This document shows, one piece after another, positions 10,220 through 18,845 of a stretch of 64,000 nt of DNA (positions within the stretch are counted from its first letter, which is position 1; every line of letters starts with the position of its first letter). The stretch covers positions 19,791 to 83,790 of the forward strand of contig JBOHFI010000019.1 in assembly GCA_050699595.1 (NCBI GenBank), in the 5' to 3' direction. The notes below the pieces were generated by a model that had not been told where the DNA came from, searched no databases, and worked only from the letters and a program-made list of their open reading frames with translations. A program made the position numbers and the translations under genes. Source of the stretch: GCA-003244245 sp050699595 (GTDB lineage: Bacteria; Actinomycetota; Actinomycetes; Mycobacteriales; Pseudonocardiaceae).

Positions 10220-10705
10220 TGGCTCCCGCAGACGTCACCTCCTCGCCCCAGGACGCGACCCGTCCGGCGAGCACGCCGTTGACACGGACACATGCGAGCC
10301 GTACGTCGAGTCCCGGAACGAGGGTCACGGCGGGTCGCCGAGCGCGTGGGCTACCCGGTGTGAGGGCCTACTGCGCAGCTGGCAGAACGTCGGCGACCAA
10401 CGCCGCGACATATACAACCGCTGCTCACCTGGTCGCAGCCAGTTGTGGGGTTCCAGGTGGCTTCGGTCCACTCGATACCTTGCGACCGGGCGTGCTACTT
10501 TCGCCAGTTCGAACTCGACTCCGGTCGCGTCCGTAGCGGGATCCCCTGTCGGAACGGACGTCGCCGAGGCCTCATGTGTGGATGCGCGCTGGTCCGCGCG
10601 TAGCCTCACGCGAGCCCGCGTCCGCCTACCGGGGCGCCCACCGGGTGGCCCCAGTGGTGGGCCGGGGGTGACTGGCGCATCCCCGGCCCACCGACGGTCG
10701 TGGCG
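10220..10705. other. Intergenic tail after DISARM, no convincing gene
   Basis: A plus-strand frame opens at ATG 10219 (overlapping the drmC stop) and runs to 10536, but its product is Thr/Arg-rich and resembles nothing I know. The other frames contain short peptide-like stretches, so decayed coding sequence is possible. The 3' end holds a strong inverted repeat (10657-10691). Confidence 0.4.
10657..10691. terminator. Perfect 11-bp inverted repeat, probable bidirectional terminator
   Basis: The arms gtgggccgggg (10657-10667) and ccccggcccac (10681-10691) are exactly complementary, with a 13-base loop. It lies between the end of the DISARM operon and the end of a convergent small gene, the position expected for a shared terminator. 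There is no U tract, which is common for actinomycete terminators. Confidence 0.6.
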
Positions 10706-10867
10706 TTAGCTCTCCCGGCGGACGCCCTTAAAGGGCTGAGGGTCCGCCTTCCTGTCCATGAACCGCCCGGTGTTGCTGTCGCGTTTGATCCATCCGGAAG
10801 GGGTGTGGACCTGGGACCGGCTCCTCACGGCTCCGTGGCGGTACCCACCGCCGGTGTTCTTCGCCAT
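10706..10867 (-). CDS. Small conserved basic protein (MAKNTGGGYRHG family)
   Basis: A 53-residue basic protein starting MAKNTGGGYRHGAV and ending in a PFKGVR segment, with a central KRDSNTGRFMD motif. I recognise this as a small conserved bacterial family of unknown function, seen in many genomes and on plasmids. The ATG at 10867 is chosen because an AAGGG-type ribosome site precedes it and because the family normally begins MAKNTG. An in-frame start 17 codons upstream is possible but lacks family support. It is transcribed towards DISARM, so it is not part of that operon. Confidence 0.75.
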   Translation of the reverse strand: MAKNTGGGYRHGAVRSRSQVHTPSGWIKRDSNTGRFMDRKADPQPFKGVRRES

Positions 10868-10943
10868 CGCGCTGCCCTTCGATAGTTGCCGCCGGCCCCT
10901 GTTGGACCGAGCTGACACACTGTGTGTAGGTACAGAACAGCGT

Positions 10944-11108
10944 TTAGCCCCCAGGTTTCTTCGACCTCGCGTCGCGAACTGGGGCGGGGATCGTTGCGGC
11001 CCGGGCGAGAATCTTCGCGGCGGTCACCTCCGACACCGACCGCCGGGCCGCTCGTGCGGCACTTGTGCCGAACGACGAGCGCTCGACCTTCTCGCGGATG
11101 CTGCTCAT
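10944..11108 (-). CDS. 54-residue protein translationally coupled to the sigma-like gene
   Basis: A short Ala/Arg-rich protein beginning MSSIREKVERSSFG and ending in a KKPGG tail. Its ATG (11106-11108) overlaps the stop of the preceding sigma-like gene as ATGA, so the two are probably translated together. I do not recognise a domain; the sequence suggests a basic helical peptide. The coupling is the main reason to treat it as real. Confidence 0.6.
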   Translation of the reverse strand: MSSIREKVERSSFGTSAARAARRSVSEVTAAKILARAATIPAPVRDARSKKPGG

Positions 11109-11908
11109 GCGATCCCCCTCCTTATCATCCGGGCCCTCTCGTTGGCGATCATGCGCTCGACAGTTTTCGCCGTTACGCCGAGCCGCTTGCCGATCTCGGT
11201 GTACGCCAGGCCGGTTGCGCGCATGACCAGCGCCTGGCGCACACGCGGTTCACGGACCGCCCGCAGCGCGCGGTCTACCTGCGCCCGGTTCATGACTAGT
11301 TCCTCGACTCCAGGGACCTGGCGACGCTCGAGCGCGTCCAGGGTGTCGTGGTCGGTCACGGCGTGCGGCCGGCGGCTTTCGTGTTTGAGCCAGCGCCGGT
11401 AGACGTTGGCGTAGCGGATGAGGCACTGCCCGACGAAGAAGGTTCGCAGGGCCGCGCCGCGCCGGTAATCCCACTTGCGGGTCAGCAGTACGTCCGTCCG
11501 GAAGTGCACGAGGGCGACGGCGACCGTCTCGCAGGCAAGTTCCTCGACCACGTCGGGGTCGTCGAAGGCATCGATGGGCGGATCTGGCAGTCCGCCGAAG
11601 CCACGTTCTCGGCACCGCGCGAGGATCACCCCTCGACGCATCCAGCCGCTGATGACGGCCATGCCGTACTTGGCGAGCTCGTTGGCGAAGTAGTCGTACT
11701 CGGCGCCCTCGAAGCGTCGCAGCGCGAGAGTAGTGACCAGGTCATAGTCAGCGGCGAGCCGGTCGACCTGTTCGGTCTGGGTCAGGTGCTCGCGCTCGAG
11801 CCATCCCGCCGGGACTTGCTGGACCGGATCATGCTGCTGATCTTCCGGTTCTACGGGCGCGCCCGAGTGCGCCAGCGTGGCCAGCTGCTCCTCGGGTCGG
11901 GGCGCCAT
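11105..11908 (-). CDS. Sigma-70-like HTH protein
   Basis: A 267-residue protein with an ECF-like layout. A region 2-like helical segment (LAKYGMAVISGWMRRGVI, about residues 78-95) is followed by a long linker, and a C-terminal region 4-like helix-turn-helix (YTEIGKRLGVTAKTVERM, about 237-254) makes it a likely DNA-binding regulator. Similar stand-alone sigma-like proteins are common in actinomycetes and are often not proven sigma factors. ATG 11908 has an AGAGGT ribosome site. It is followed by the coupled 54-residue gene. The inverted repeat about 55 bases upstream of the start could be its operator. Confidence 0.75.
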   Translation of the reverse strand: MAPRPEEQLATLAHSGAPVEPEDQQHDPVQQVPAGWLEREHLTQTEQVDRLAADYDLVTTLALRRFEGAEYDYFANELAKYGMAVISGWMRRGVILARCRERGFGGLPDPPIDAFDDPDVVEELACETVAVALVHFRTDVLLTRKWDYRRGAALRTFFVGQCLIRYANVYRRWLKHESRRPHAVTDHDTLDALERRQVPGVEELVMNRAQVDRALRAVREPRVRQALVMRATGLAYTEIGKRLGVTAKTVERMIANERARMIRRGIA

Positions 11909-11961
11909 AACGACCTCTCTTGGGCGGGGCGTTCACCGAGGCTCGGTGGGCGCCCCTTCGT

Positions 11962-11982
11962 AAGTGCGGGGATCCCGCACTT
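11962..11982. repeat. Perfect 9-bp inverted repeat upstream of sigma-like gene
   Basis: The arms aagtgcggg and cccgcactt flank a 3-base loop (gat). A partial third copy of the half-site (cccccactt) follows at once. It lies about 55 bases upstream of the sigma-like start at 11908, so it is an operator or 5'-leader hairpin candidate. Confidence 0.5.
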
Positions 11983-12747
11983 CCCCCACTTTTCTTTCAA
12001 GATTTTTCCCGCCAGGTCGAAGCCGCTCCAGGAGAGTACGAGGGCGCGGCGCCCCGGCGAGTATCCGGTGGCGATGCGGGCGTACGGTTCTCATCCTCCG
12101 CAGGGGTGGATTTCTGCGCCTCTAGTGGGTCCGGGCCACACGGGCGAAGCCGGGCGCGGCATTCCTATGGAGGAACCTTCACCGGAACGCTCAGCTGCCC
12201 GCCCGCGCCGCCGTGGCTCTGGGACCTGCGGATTCCCGCAAGCCCGCCCGGTGACGTATCTCGATGACGGGGGGCCGAACGGACACCGACCGATGTTCCA
12301 CAACCCTGGTCCTGCGGCCGATACTGTTGGGACGCCGAGGCGGGACAGCCCGATCGCGCGATGTCGCGCTCATGGCGATGAGACGGGGCCCGTCGCAGTA
12401 TAGGTAGACCGTGCGGTCGAGGGGTGTGTCTCTTGTACGTGCCATGCCGGGCTCCTCGATGCCAGGGCTGAGCGCCGACAGCAAGCACCTGAACTGATCA
12501 TGGAGGAGGTCTTGTTCCCCACCGGAGACAGCAGACCCGGCAGGGGTCCTGACCGCATCATGGCCCAGCGGTGCGAGTAGACGGCGGCACTGCGCCGCGC
12601 GTAGCCGGGGACCGCTGTCGAACCCCCACGTGAACGGGCTCCAATCGGGCTCCTGCCGCGAACTCGACATCGTGAGGAGCTTTTGTCCGCTCCTTACCGT
12701 CCACCTATCACCAGCCGGGATGGCGCGTTGGCTACCATCAGCACGCG
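11983..12747. other. About 760 bp without a convincing gene
   Basis: Several overlapping frames are open on both strands, the longest being minus 12191-12670, as is usual in GC-rich DNA. None has a ribosome site plus a recognisable product. A possible internal peptide on the minus strand beginning MARTRDTPLDRTVYLY is the most protein-like part, but I cannot support it. Confidence 0.4.
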
Positions 12748-12820
12748 GGGCCGTTAGCTCAACTGGCAGAGCAAAGGACTTTTAATCCTTGGGTTCTGGG
12801 TTCGATCCCCAGGCGGCCCA
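12748..12820 (+). tRNA. tRNA-Lys (UUU)
   Basis: A 73-base tRNA. The acceptor stem pairs GGGCCGT with GCGGCCC (one G-T wobble), and the discriminator is A at 12820. D-arm TAGCTC...GAGC, anticodon stem AAGGA/TCCTT with loop CTTTTAA (anticodon TTT) and T-arm CTGGG-TTCGATC-CCCAG are all present. No CCA is encoded. tRNA genes are common integration sites, but I see no second copy of the 3' end in the window. Confidence 0.97.
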
Positions 12821-12954
12821 CAAAACACCAGCTCAGCGACCTGGCCAGGCAAGACGAAGATCGTCTTGGAAGATCTTCATCGTGGTTCCCTTGGCTCGGG
12901 AGAGCGTCGCCCAGCGCGAACGCTGAAGCGCTCAACACTGAGATCACGGTGAGT

Positions 12955-13329
12955 TCACCGGGCTCGGACCCCGGATGGCTGCCTTGATGAGGTGGCTGTT
13001 GTGGCTACAGAAGGTACGTCCGGCGCGAACGCCACCCCCCACACCGTGTCGGTATTGCTGGTCAGAGGCGTGCCGAGCGGGCGGGGCTGGTCCCGGTCGT
13101 TGAGATCCCACAACCGGACGGTCGGGTCGTTGCTGGTGGTGGCCGGGGTGCGCCCGTCTGGGGCGAACGCCACCCCGTGCACCGAGTCGGTGTGGCCGCC
13201 CAGTGTCCTGACGTGGGGCGGTGATTCGAGGGTCTGCTGGAGGCTCGCGGGGGTTTGCGGGCTAGCATCGAGCTGATCAGCCGCGACGCCGAGGTGAAGT
13301 GTGGTTGTCGGGCCTTCCGGTCGCATCAT
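12955..13329 (-). pseudogene. WD40-repeat gene remnant
   Basis: The fragment encodes about one and a half WD40 repeats (GHTDSVHGVAFAPDGRT, then TVRLWDLND, then a second partial repeat) and no ATPase or effector domain. The repeats closely match those of the two large STAND/WD40 proteins in this window. It is therefore most simply read as the decayed remains of a third such gene, next to the tRNA. Confidence 0.75.
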
Positions 13330-13551
13330 GGACGTCGGTCAGCTCCCGGAGAGCTGGGGGAGTGGACGATTGCACGACCGGTGGCCGAGACCGTTCCAGG
13401 GTGGGCCTGCTCTTCGTGGGGAGACTCTGACCGAGCGAAGGACAGGCCCCGGAGTGACGAGGCGACCCGCCACCGGCGATAGTGTACGGAGCCCTCCGCC
13501 AGGCGTTATGAGTGATCAGCCACGATGTCGCGTTGGCTCACGTTTCGATGA
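13330..13551. other. Short intergenic stretch
   Basis: No gene seen. There is a small inverted repeat (CAGCTC at 13340-13345 with GAGCTG at 13351-13356) and otherwise no recognisable signal. Confidence 0.4.
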
Positions 13552-14196
13552 TCATCTGATGGGGATGAGTAGGGCGGTGAAGGCTCCCGCGATCAGGGCG
13601 GGGCCGAAGGGGATCAGGGTGTGCCGGGAGGCCTGCCGCAGGAGGATCATCGTGGCACCGGTGAGGGTGGCGTAGAGCAGGCCGAGCAGGGTTCCCCCGA
13701 TCAGCGCGGTCCAGCTCTGCCAGCCGAGGGCGAGTCCGAGCAGACCGGCGAGTCGGATGTCGGCCGCGCCCAGCGATCCCCGGGCCGCGAGGGCGACGAC
13801 CAGGTAGAAGACGAACAGGATGGCCATGCCAGCGAGCGCGCGGAGCATCGCTGCGCCGTTGTGCTCCACGGCCGCCGCGAGTGCGAGCAGCACCGCGAGG
13901 GTGGGGTAGGCGGGCAGCAACAGCCTGGCGGGCATGCGTTGCTCGAGGAGATCGATCGCGGCCAGCGGCACGCACACCGCCGCCAGGCCACTGTAGGCGA
14001 CCAGTTCCGGGTGGACACCGACACGCCAGGCCAGCAGTCCGAAGAGGATCGCCGTGGCGGCCGCGACCGTCACGGCCGCGATCAGCGGATGAGCCTGCCG
14101 TGGGAGGGCCAGGAGTCCTCGGGATGGCCGGCGCAGCGTGGCGCCGACGATGGCACCGAGCAACGCCCAGAGGGGCACCGCCCACCATGGGCTCAC
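13552..14196 (-). CDS. Prepilin peptidase (A24 family, TadV/CpaA-like)
   Basis: A membrane aspartic protease that would cleave and mature Flp/TadE prepilins. It is almost entirely hydrophobic, with about six membrane segments. The two expected catalytic aspartates are in AAIDLLEQRMP and in GAADIRLAG, a variant of the usual GxGD motif. GTG at 14196 is chosen because a GGAGGTG ribosome site lies just upstream and the protein then starts at its first membrane segment. The frame stays open for 83 codons further upstream, but that stretch is Pro/Arg-rich and does not look like the family. It probably serves the Tad locus at 26.6-39.3 kb although it is separated from it. Confidence 0.88.
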   Translation of the reverse strand: MSPWWAVPLWALLGAIVGATLRRPSRGLLALPRQAHPLIAAVTVAAATAILFGLLAWRVGVHPELVAYSGLAAVCVPLAAIDLLEQRMPARLLLPAYPTLAVLLALAAAVEHNGAAMLRALAGMAILFVFYLVVALAARGSLGAADIRLAGLLGLALGWQSWTALIGGTLLGLLYATLTGATMILLRQASRHTLIPFGPALIAGAFTALLIPIR

Positions 14197-14371
14197 GATC
14201 CCACCTCCGAGCGCGAGCGCGACCGGGCCGCGTCGATGGTTGTCGGTGACATCGGGTACGCGAGATCTAGCTGGGGTACGGGGATGGTGTCGAGGGGGCG
14301 GCCGGAGTGCCACGCCGGCCGGACGGCTTCTGGTGGGTCGTCGGCGCCCGCAAGGCGGTCGCGAGCAGGCG

Positions 14372-15943
14372 TCACGTGGTGGTCGAATCCGGCTCCAGCC
14401 CTGGCGGTGCGATGGCGGGATGGGCGCAGAACTCGGTGAGGTCATCTTGCAGGGCGGTCATGGTGCTGGAGGTGAGGTCGGTGCGCTGGGTCAGCAGGGT
14501 GAGCAGGGACCGGGCGCGGCCGATCACTGGCACGGTGCGGTACTCGGCGCGGGTGGAGCGCAGCACGGGGGCGATGTGCTCGCTGACCGCATCCAAGTCA
14601 CCTCGGGCCAGGTGAGCGAGGGCGAGGTCGAAGCGGGCGGCGGCGATGTACATGGCTTTGGGCTGGGCCTCGGCGGTGAACTCTTCCACGGCGGTGTGCG
14701 CCCAGTCCACAGCGGCGTCCAGGTCGTCGGTGCCGCCGAGTGCGTAGTGGGCTTCGCTGGCTAAAAGGGCAGCGGTCCCGGCGTCAAAGCCGAAGGTGCC
14801 CGGTTCGTCAAGGGTGCGCTCGGTGGGGGCGGACGCGGTGAGCGCCAGGGCCCGGCTGACGTCGCTGGGTTGACGGCGGGCGGCATGGATCCGGGCCTGC
14901 TGGCTGGCCAGCCGCAACAAGGCAGTTCCGCTGCTGGCGTCCGGTAGGGCGGACTCGACGAGTTGGGCGGCCTCGTCGTAGCGCCCGTCCCAGTAGGCCA
15001 TGTTGGACTGCACGTAGCGGACGAAGGCCCGCAGCGGGGTATAGCCGGATACCTCGACGCAGTGCAGCGCGGTCCGGGCGTGGGTGTTGGCGGCGTGCGG
15101 GTGTCCCAGGTCGAAGGTGGTGATGGACAGCAGACCGCACAGCTGCCCGGCGATCTTGTACAGGCTCACGGTGTGGCGGGGTTGCTGGCGTCCGGCGATC
15201 AGGCGGAACACATCGTCGCGGGCACCGAGCAAGCTGGAGAATAGCATGGCGGGAGGGTCCATCTGCTCGCGCCGGGCGAGTTCGGCGATGTCGGCGGTCA
15301 TTTGCTCGAGCACGTCGTCGTCGACGTTGGTGGTGGCGCTCCAGCGATGGAACTGGGCGGATTCCTCAGCCGCCACGAGAACCTCCTCCTGGATCGGCAG
15401 GCCCCGCGCGTCGCGGCGCACGACACGTCGGCTCCCCCAGACGACACCAGTGTCACCGCCTCCGCGCGCCACCGCACGGCCGGGGTCAGCGTGCTCACCC
15501 ACCGTAGCGCGGACGGCGGGGGCTAGCGTCCCTGTGCTCACGGGTGCGGGTAGGTGACCCGTGGTGAGCAGGCAGCGGTCGGCGGGGGTGAGGTGCTCCA
15601 GGTCGTCGGCGTCGACGAGCTGAGCCGGAGTACACCCGTGCCCGAAGGTGGCGGCGAGCTGGACGAGGTAGCGCGGGCTGGGCGGGCAGCCACCGTGCGG
15701 CCAGGCCTCGAACTCACTGATCCGGTTGTCCGAGAGCTTGGCGCCTGGATGCGCGGTGTTGTACCGCTGCGCCACCTTCCACTGCGGCCACCCCAACGCA
15801 TGCCGCCACGCCACCCTCGGCCGGAGGTTGAACCGGCGACCCAGCTCAGCGGCGATCTGAGCAACCGGGCACCCCCACGCCCGCATCCGATCCCGAAGCT
15901 GATCACGCTCGGCTTTCGCCGACGTCCCCGCCCTGCGCGGCAT
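14372..15943 (-). CDS. XRE-type regulator with TPR-like sensor domain
   Basis: About 523 residues. The N-terminal 110 or so form a helix-turn-helix-like region (ELGRRFNLRPRVAWRHALGW, then LSDNRISEFEAWP). A linker and a long all-helical region of TPR-like repeats follow, rich in Ala/Leu/Arg with signatures such as RYDEAAQLVESAL. Such actinomycete regulators often sense a peptide or protein partner; no ligand can be inferred. ATG 15943 has GGGGGTGG upstream, and GTG 15949 is an equally possible start. It is divergent from the 16252-18845 genes. Confidence 0.75.
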   Translation of the reverse strand: MPRRAGTSAKAERDQLRDRMRAWGCPVAQIAAELGRRFNLRPRVAWRHALGWPQWKVAQRYNTAHPGAKLSDNRISEFEAWPHGGCPPSPRYLVQLAATFGHGCTPAQLVDADDLEHLTPADRCLLTTGHLPAPVSTGTLAPAVRATVGEHADPGRAVARGGGDTGVVWGSRRVVRRDARGLPIQEEVLVAAEESAQFHRWSATTNVDDDVLEQMTADIAELARREQMDPPAMLFSSLLGARDDVFRLIAGRQQPRHTVSLYKIAGQLCGLLSITTFDLGHPHAANTHARTALHCVEVSGYTPLRAFVRYVQSNMAYWDGRYDEAAQLVESALPDASSGTALLRLASQQARIHAARRQPSDVSRALALTASAPTERTLDEPGTFGFDAGTAALLASEAHYALGGTDDLDAAVDWAHTAVEEFTAEAQPKAMYIAAARFDLALAHLARGDLDAVSEHIAPVLRSTRAEYRTVPVIGRARSLLTLLTQRTDLTSSTMTALQDDLTEFCAHPAIAPPGLEPDSTTT

Positions 15944-16251
15944 CGCCACCCCCAGCAGTCATGTGCAGACCGAACCCGCCGCGCAACGGTAGCTCCCGCT
16001 GGCCCGACGCGGGAGCCCAGACGAGCTGATCGAGCGGTGACTCTCTCCCGTCAGCCGCTTGTCTGCCCAGGTCAACGCCATCGCGGTGGACGGGAAAATG
16101 TTCCCGTGCACACCCGGCCGCACCATCGGTGATCAACACCATCCTGGTGGGGCCACGAACCGCAACGGCACACAACCAGCCACGAAGAGGCGACCTGACA
16201 TGGCGATCGCAGCGGTCACCCGACCGGCTCGGGGTGGGCAGGAGGCAAACG
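15944..16251. other. Divergent intergenic region
   Basis: It separates the minus-strand XRE/TPR regulator from the plus-strand genes starting at 16252, so it should hold both promoters. I see no clear -35/-10 pair. Confidence 0.4.
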
Positions 16252-16407
16252 GTGACCACCCCACCCGCAACACCGGCCACCGTGGCGAAGGACCGCCATG
16301 CGCAGGCCTTCGTGTACTACCGGGTGGCCGCCCTCGGGGGGAACCGGGGGGACGTCGCGTATGCGGGATATCCGGTGTCGCTGAGCGGTCATGGTCGTCC
16401 ATCGTGA
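16252..16407 (+). CDS. Small conserved actinomycete-type protein
   Basis: A 51-residue protein with an Ala/Thr/Pro-rich start, then KDRHAQAFVYYRV and GDVAYAGYPVSLSG. The GTG at 16252 is preceded by GGAGG at ideal spacing, which fixes the start. Function unknown. It lies upstream of the primase/polymerase-like gene, possibly in the same transcript. Confidence 0.55.
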   Translation: MTTPPATPATVAKDRHAQAFVYYRVAALGGNRGDVAYAGYPVSLSGHGRPS

Positions 16408-16462
16408 TCGACGTACCCGAGACGCGGCGCGAGCGTGACCGGATTCAGGTCCACGGTGTCGC

Positions 16463-17077
16463 ATGAGGGACATGAGCAGCGGCGCAGTGAGGGCGAACCC
16501 GACAAACGCGGGCGTGGCGTGGACGGATGTGCGGGACGCCGCGGTGAGCGCGGTCCGCCGCAGCTGGCCGGTGGTGCCCGGCACCTGCCGCCCCGATGAG
16601 ATGGGCTTCCCGGAGTTAGGCCCACTCGAGCACACCTGGGACCTCGCCCCGATCACGGACCCCGAACAGGCCGAGGAGACCTGGACGCGGCTGCGGCAGG
16701 TCGGGGTGCTGCTGGTCTGCGGACACGGCATCGACGCCCTGGAGGTGCCCTTTCGGCTGTACGAGCTACTGCCGGCGCTGGGAGGGCGGGGCCTGACGGT
16801 GCCGGTGGTCACGGCGCTGGCGCCCTCCCGGTGGCTGCTCCTCGTGGCCACCGGCTCGGGGACGGTGCGGCCTGATCTGGCCGCCGCGTCGGTATGCCTG
16901 CGCGGGATCGGGCAGTGGGCGGCGTTGCCGCCGACGACGCTGGGCGGATACTCGCCCGTCCAGTGGACGCAGGCACCACCCGAGGACCGTGATCTCTGTC
17001 TGCCGGGCGCGGATGAGGTGCAGCGGGTGCTCGCCGAGGCACTCAACTCAGGGCGGCCCGATGATGGCCGAGGCTAA
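16463..17077 (+). CDS. Primase/polymerase-like (PrimPol N-terminal-like) protein
   Basis: About 204 residues resembling the short actinomycete versions of bifunctional DNA primase/polymerase N-terminal domains. The N-terminal SWPVVPGTC entry motif, the middle GHGIDALEVPF segment, the ALAPSRWLLLVATGSG strand region and the terminal LPGADEVQRVLAEAL helix follow that order. I cannot see the catalytic acidic triad of an active PrimPol, so the protein may be a non-catalytic relative. ATG 16463 or 16472 may be the start. Its 3' end overlaps the next gene. Confidence 0.6.
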   Translation: MRDMSSGAVRANPTNAGVAWTDVRDAAVSAVRRSWPVVPGTCRPDEMGFPELGPLEHTWDLAPITDPEQAEETWTRLRQVGVLLVCGHGIDALEVPFRLYELLPALGGRGLTVPVVTALAPSRWLLLVATGSGTVRPDLAAASVCLRGIGQWAALPPTTLGGYSPVQWTQAPPEDRDLCLPGADEVQRVLAEALNSGRPDDGRG

Positions 17078-18845
17078 CCGGCACCGCCGGGCGCGAGGAG
17101 ACTGGTGGAGGGAGCTGTTGTGGCCGGGCGCGGTCGTGGCGGTGATTGTGTGGCAGACGCTGCGGCAGTGGCAACGTGAGCGCACCTCCGTCCCCGCGGC
17201 TGAGCCTGGGGCTGGTAGCGCGTCCGCAATGGTGGATCGTGCGCCCCGGGGATCAGGGCATGACTCGCCTCGGGCAGGCGTGCCTGGTGTCCAGCGCCCC
17301 CTGAGCAGCGGTGAGCCGATCCCTGGTCTGAGCCCGGAGCTGCTGGCGTCGTGGGCGTTGCGGCGGGTTCACCGGGGTGGGGTAGCGAAGTCGGGCGATC
17401 ATTACTTCGATCGCGGCCGTCTGATGCTGAGCCATCTGACCGGGGCGTTGGATGAGCTTGTCGAGGGCGGGGTGCTGGCACTGGCCGAGGAGGACACGTG
17501 GGGCCTACGACGGGTCAGCCTCACCGCCGCCGGGCACGACCGGTACCTGCAGCTATGCTGCCCACCCCGCCGGTGCCCGATCTCCAGTTCCGGGGCCGCA
17601 ATTCCGAAGTCGGGCAGGGAACGAGTGTGGGAGGTCAGTCCCGTGGAGCAGGTGGTTTCCGGTCTCATGCCTGATGATCGGGCGGTCGAGAGCCTGACCG
17701 GCCGCTGGTGGTGGGGCACCGCAGCCTCGGCGGTGCAGACCGAAGGGGCATCGCCAGCGGATGACTGGTACCGCTGGGAGCGGGCGGGCAACGCCCCGCC
17801 TTCCGGTGACGGCAACGGTTTCGCGCACCGCTTTCGCGAGGATTTCGCGCTGCTGCGGGAGATCGGGATGACCGATCACCGCCTGTCGATCAACTGGGCG
17901 CGGGTGGAGCCGGAGCAGGGGCGGGTTGACCAGGAAGCGATCGGTTACTACCGCTCGGTGCTGACCGCAGCCCGCGAGGTCGGCCTGCGGGTGTGGGTGT
18001 GCCTGCTGCACACCGCGATCCCGGTGTGGTTCGCCGACCGGGGCGGGTTCGCCAGCGAGGACGCGGTGGGCACCTGGCTGCGGTGGGTGGATCTCGCCGC
18101 GACCACTTTCGGTGATCTCGCGGGTGGGTGGATGCCGTTCAACACGCCGACCTCCTATGCGCAGAAGGGATACCTAACGGGAACGTTCCCGCCGGGCCGT
18201 CAGAATCTCGCTGAAATGGTCACAGTGCTGGGGACGGTGCACACCTGCGATTTCGAGGCCGCGTTGGCCCTGCGCGCGACCGGCAAGCCCACCTGTAGTA
18301 ACGAGGCGCTCCTGCCGCTGTACCCCGCCGACGACACCGCCGAGACCACGGCGGCGATGGCGCAGCTCGACGCGCTGGTGTGGGATTCCTGGCTGACGCT
18401 GGCCCGCCACCCGCGCTATGCGCAGGCGTTCGACCTTTACGGATTCACTTACTACTACGGCGGCCGGGTAACGCCGCAAGGGCAGCTGTTGCCGCACCCG
18501 AGCGACCAGCGGCCGGGGCCGCTGGGCTACGTCCCCTGGCCCGAGGGGATCGCTGCGGTGCTGCACCGGCTCCAGCACGAGCTGCCCGAGGCCAGGCTGG
18601 TGGTCGCGGAACTCGGCTACGGCGGCACTGACGATCACGCACGTCGCTCCTACCTGCGCCAAGCCCTGGAGCACCTCAGCGCCGCCCAGGACCAGGGGGT
18701 GCGTATCGAGGGTGTGACGCTGTGGACAGGCATTGACAACTACGAATGGCTGACGGGTTTCACCGTGCCTTTCGGCCTGTTCGACCTCGACCGCTCGCCC
18801 CGACCCAGCGCCCGGTTCACTCAGGCCATGACTCGCGCTCGCTGA
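17061..18845 (+). CDS. Family 1 glycoside hydrolase with N-terminal helix/winged-helix extension and altered catalytic site
   Basis: One continuous 594-residue frame with two unlike parts. Residues 1-50 have a basic start and a hydrophobic helix (WPGAVVAVIVWQTL). About 90-185 look like a winged-helix domain (ELLASWALRRVHRGGVAKSG, then VEGGVLALAEEDTWGLRRVSL). From about 215 a GH1 beta-glycosidase fold is clear: RWWWGTAASAVQTEG, SINWARVEPEQG, and the C-terminal DNYEWLTGF and VPFGLFDLD. The nucleophile region reads VVAELGYGG (Glu about 517), but the acid/base motif FNEP is FNTP (Thr about 362). It therefore lacks the normal acid/base catalyst, as do plant myrosinases. ATG 17061 overlaps the upstream gene by 17 bases. 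It may be a true fusion or two genes that lost a stop codon. Confidence 0.8.
   Translation: MMAEANRHRRARGDWWRELLWPGAVVAVIVWQTLRQWQRERTSVPAAEPGAGSASAMVDRAPRGSGHDSPRAGVPGVQRPLSSGEPIPGLSPELLASWALRRVHRGGVAKSGDHYFDRGRLMLSHLTGALDELVEGGVLALAEEDTWGLRRVSLTAAGHDRYLQLCCPPRRCPISSSGAAIPKSGRERVWEVSPVEQVVSGLMPDDRAVESLTGRWWWGTAASAVQTEGASPADDWYRWERAGNAPPSGDGNGFAHRFREDFALLREIGMTDHRLSINWARVEPEQGRVDQEAIGYYRSVLTAAREVGLRVWVCLLHTAIPVWFADRGGFASEDAVGTWLRWVDLAATTFGDLAGGWMPFNTPTSYAQKGYLTGTFPPGRQNLAEMVTVLGTVHTCDFEAALALRATGKPTCSNEALLPLYPADDTAETTAAMAQLDALVWDSWLTLARHPRYAQAFDLYGFTYYYGGRVTPQGQLLPHPSDQRPGPLGYVPWPEGIAAVLHRLQHELPEARLVVAELGYGGTDDHARRSYLRQALEHLSAAQDQGVRIEGVTLWTGIDNYEWLTGFTVPFGLFDLDRSPRPSARFTQAMTRAR

Noticed and set aside
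10219..10536. A fifth DISARM gene overlapping drmC
   Set aside because: The product is Thr/Arg-rich and resembles nothing; the ATGA overlap alone is weak evidence.
12191..12670. Possible gene on the minus strand before the tRNA
   Set aside because: No ribosome site, no recognisable domain, low-complexity C-terminal half.
12748..12820. tRNA-Lys as the attachment site of an integrated element
   Set aside because: I found no second copy of the tRNA 3' end and no integrase in the window; it remains possible outside it.
16989..17060. Earlier start for the GH1 fusion gene
   Set aside because: It would lie wholly inside the upstream gene; the ATG pair at 17061 begins the basic, helix-containing N-terminus.
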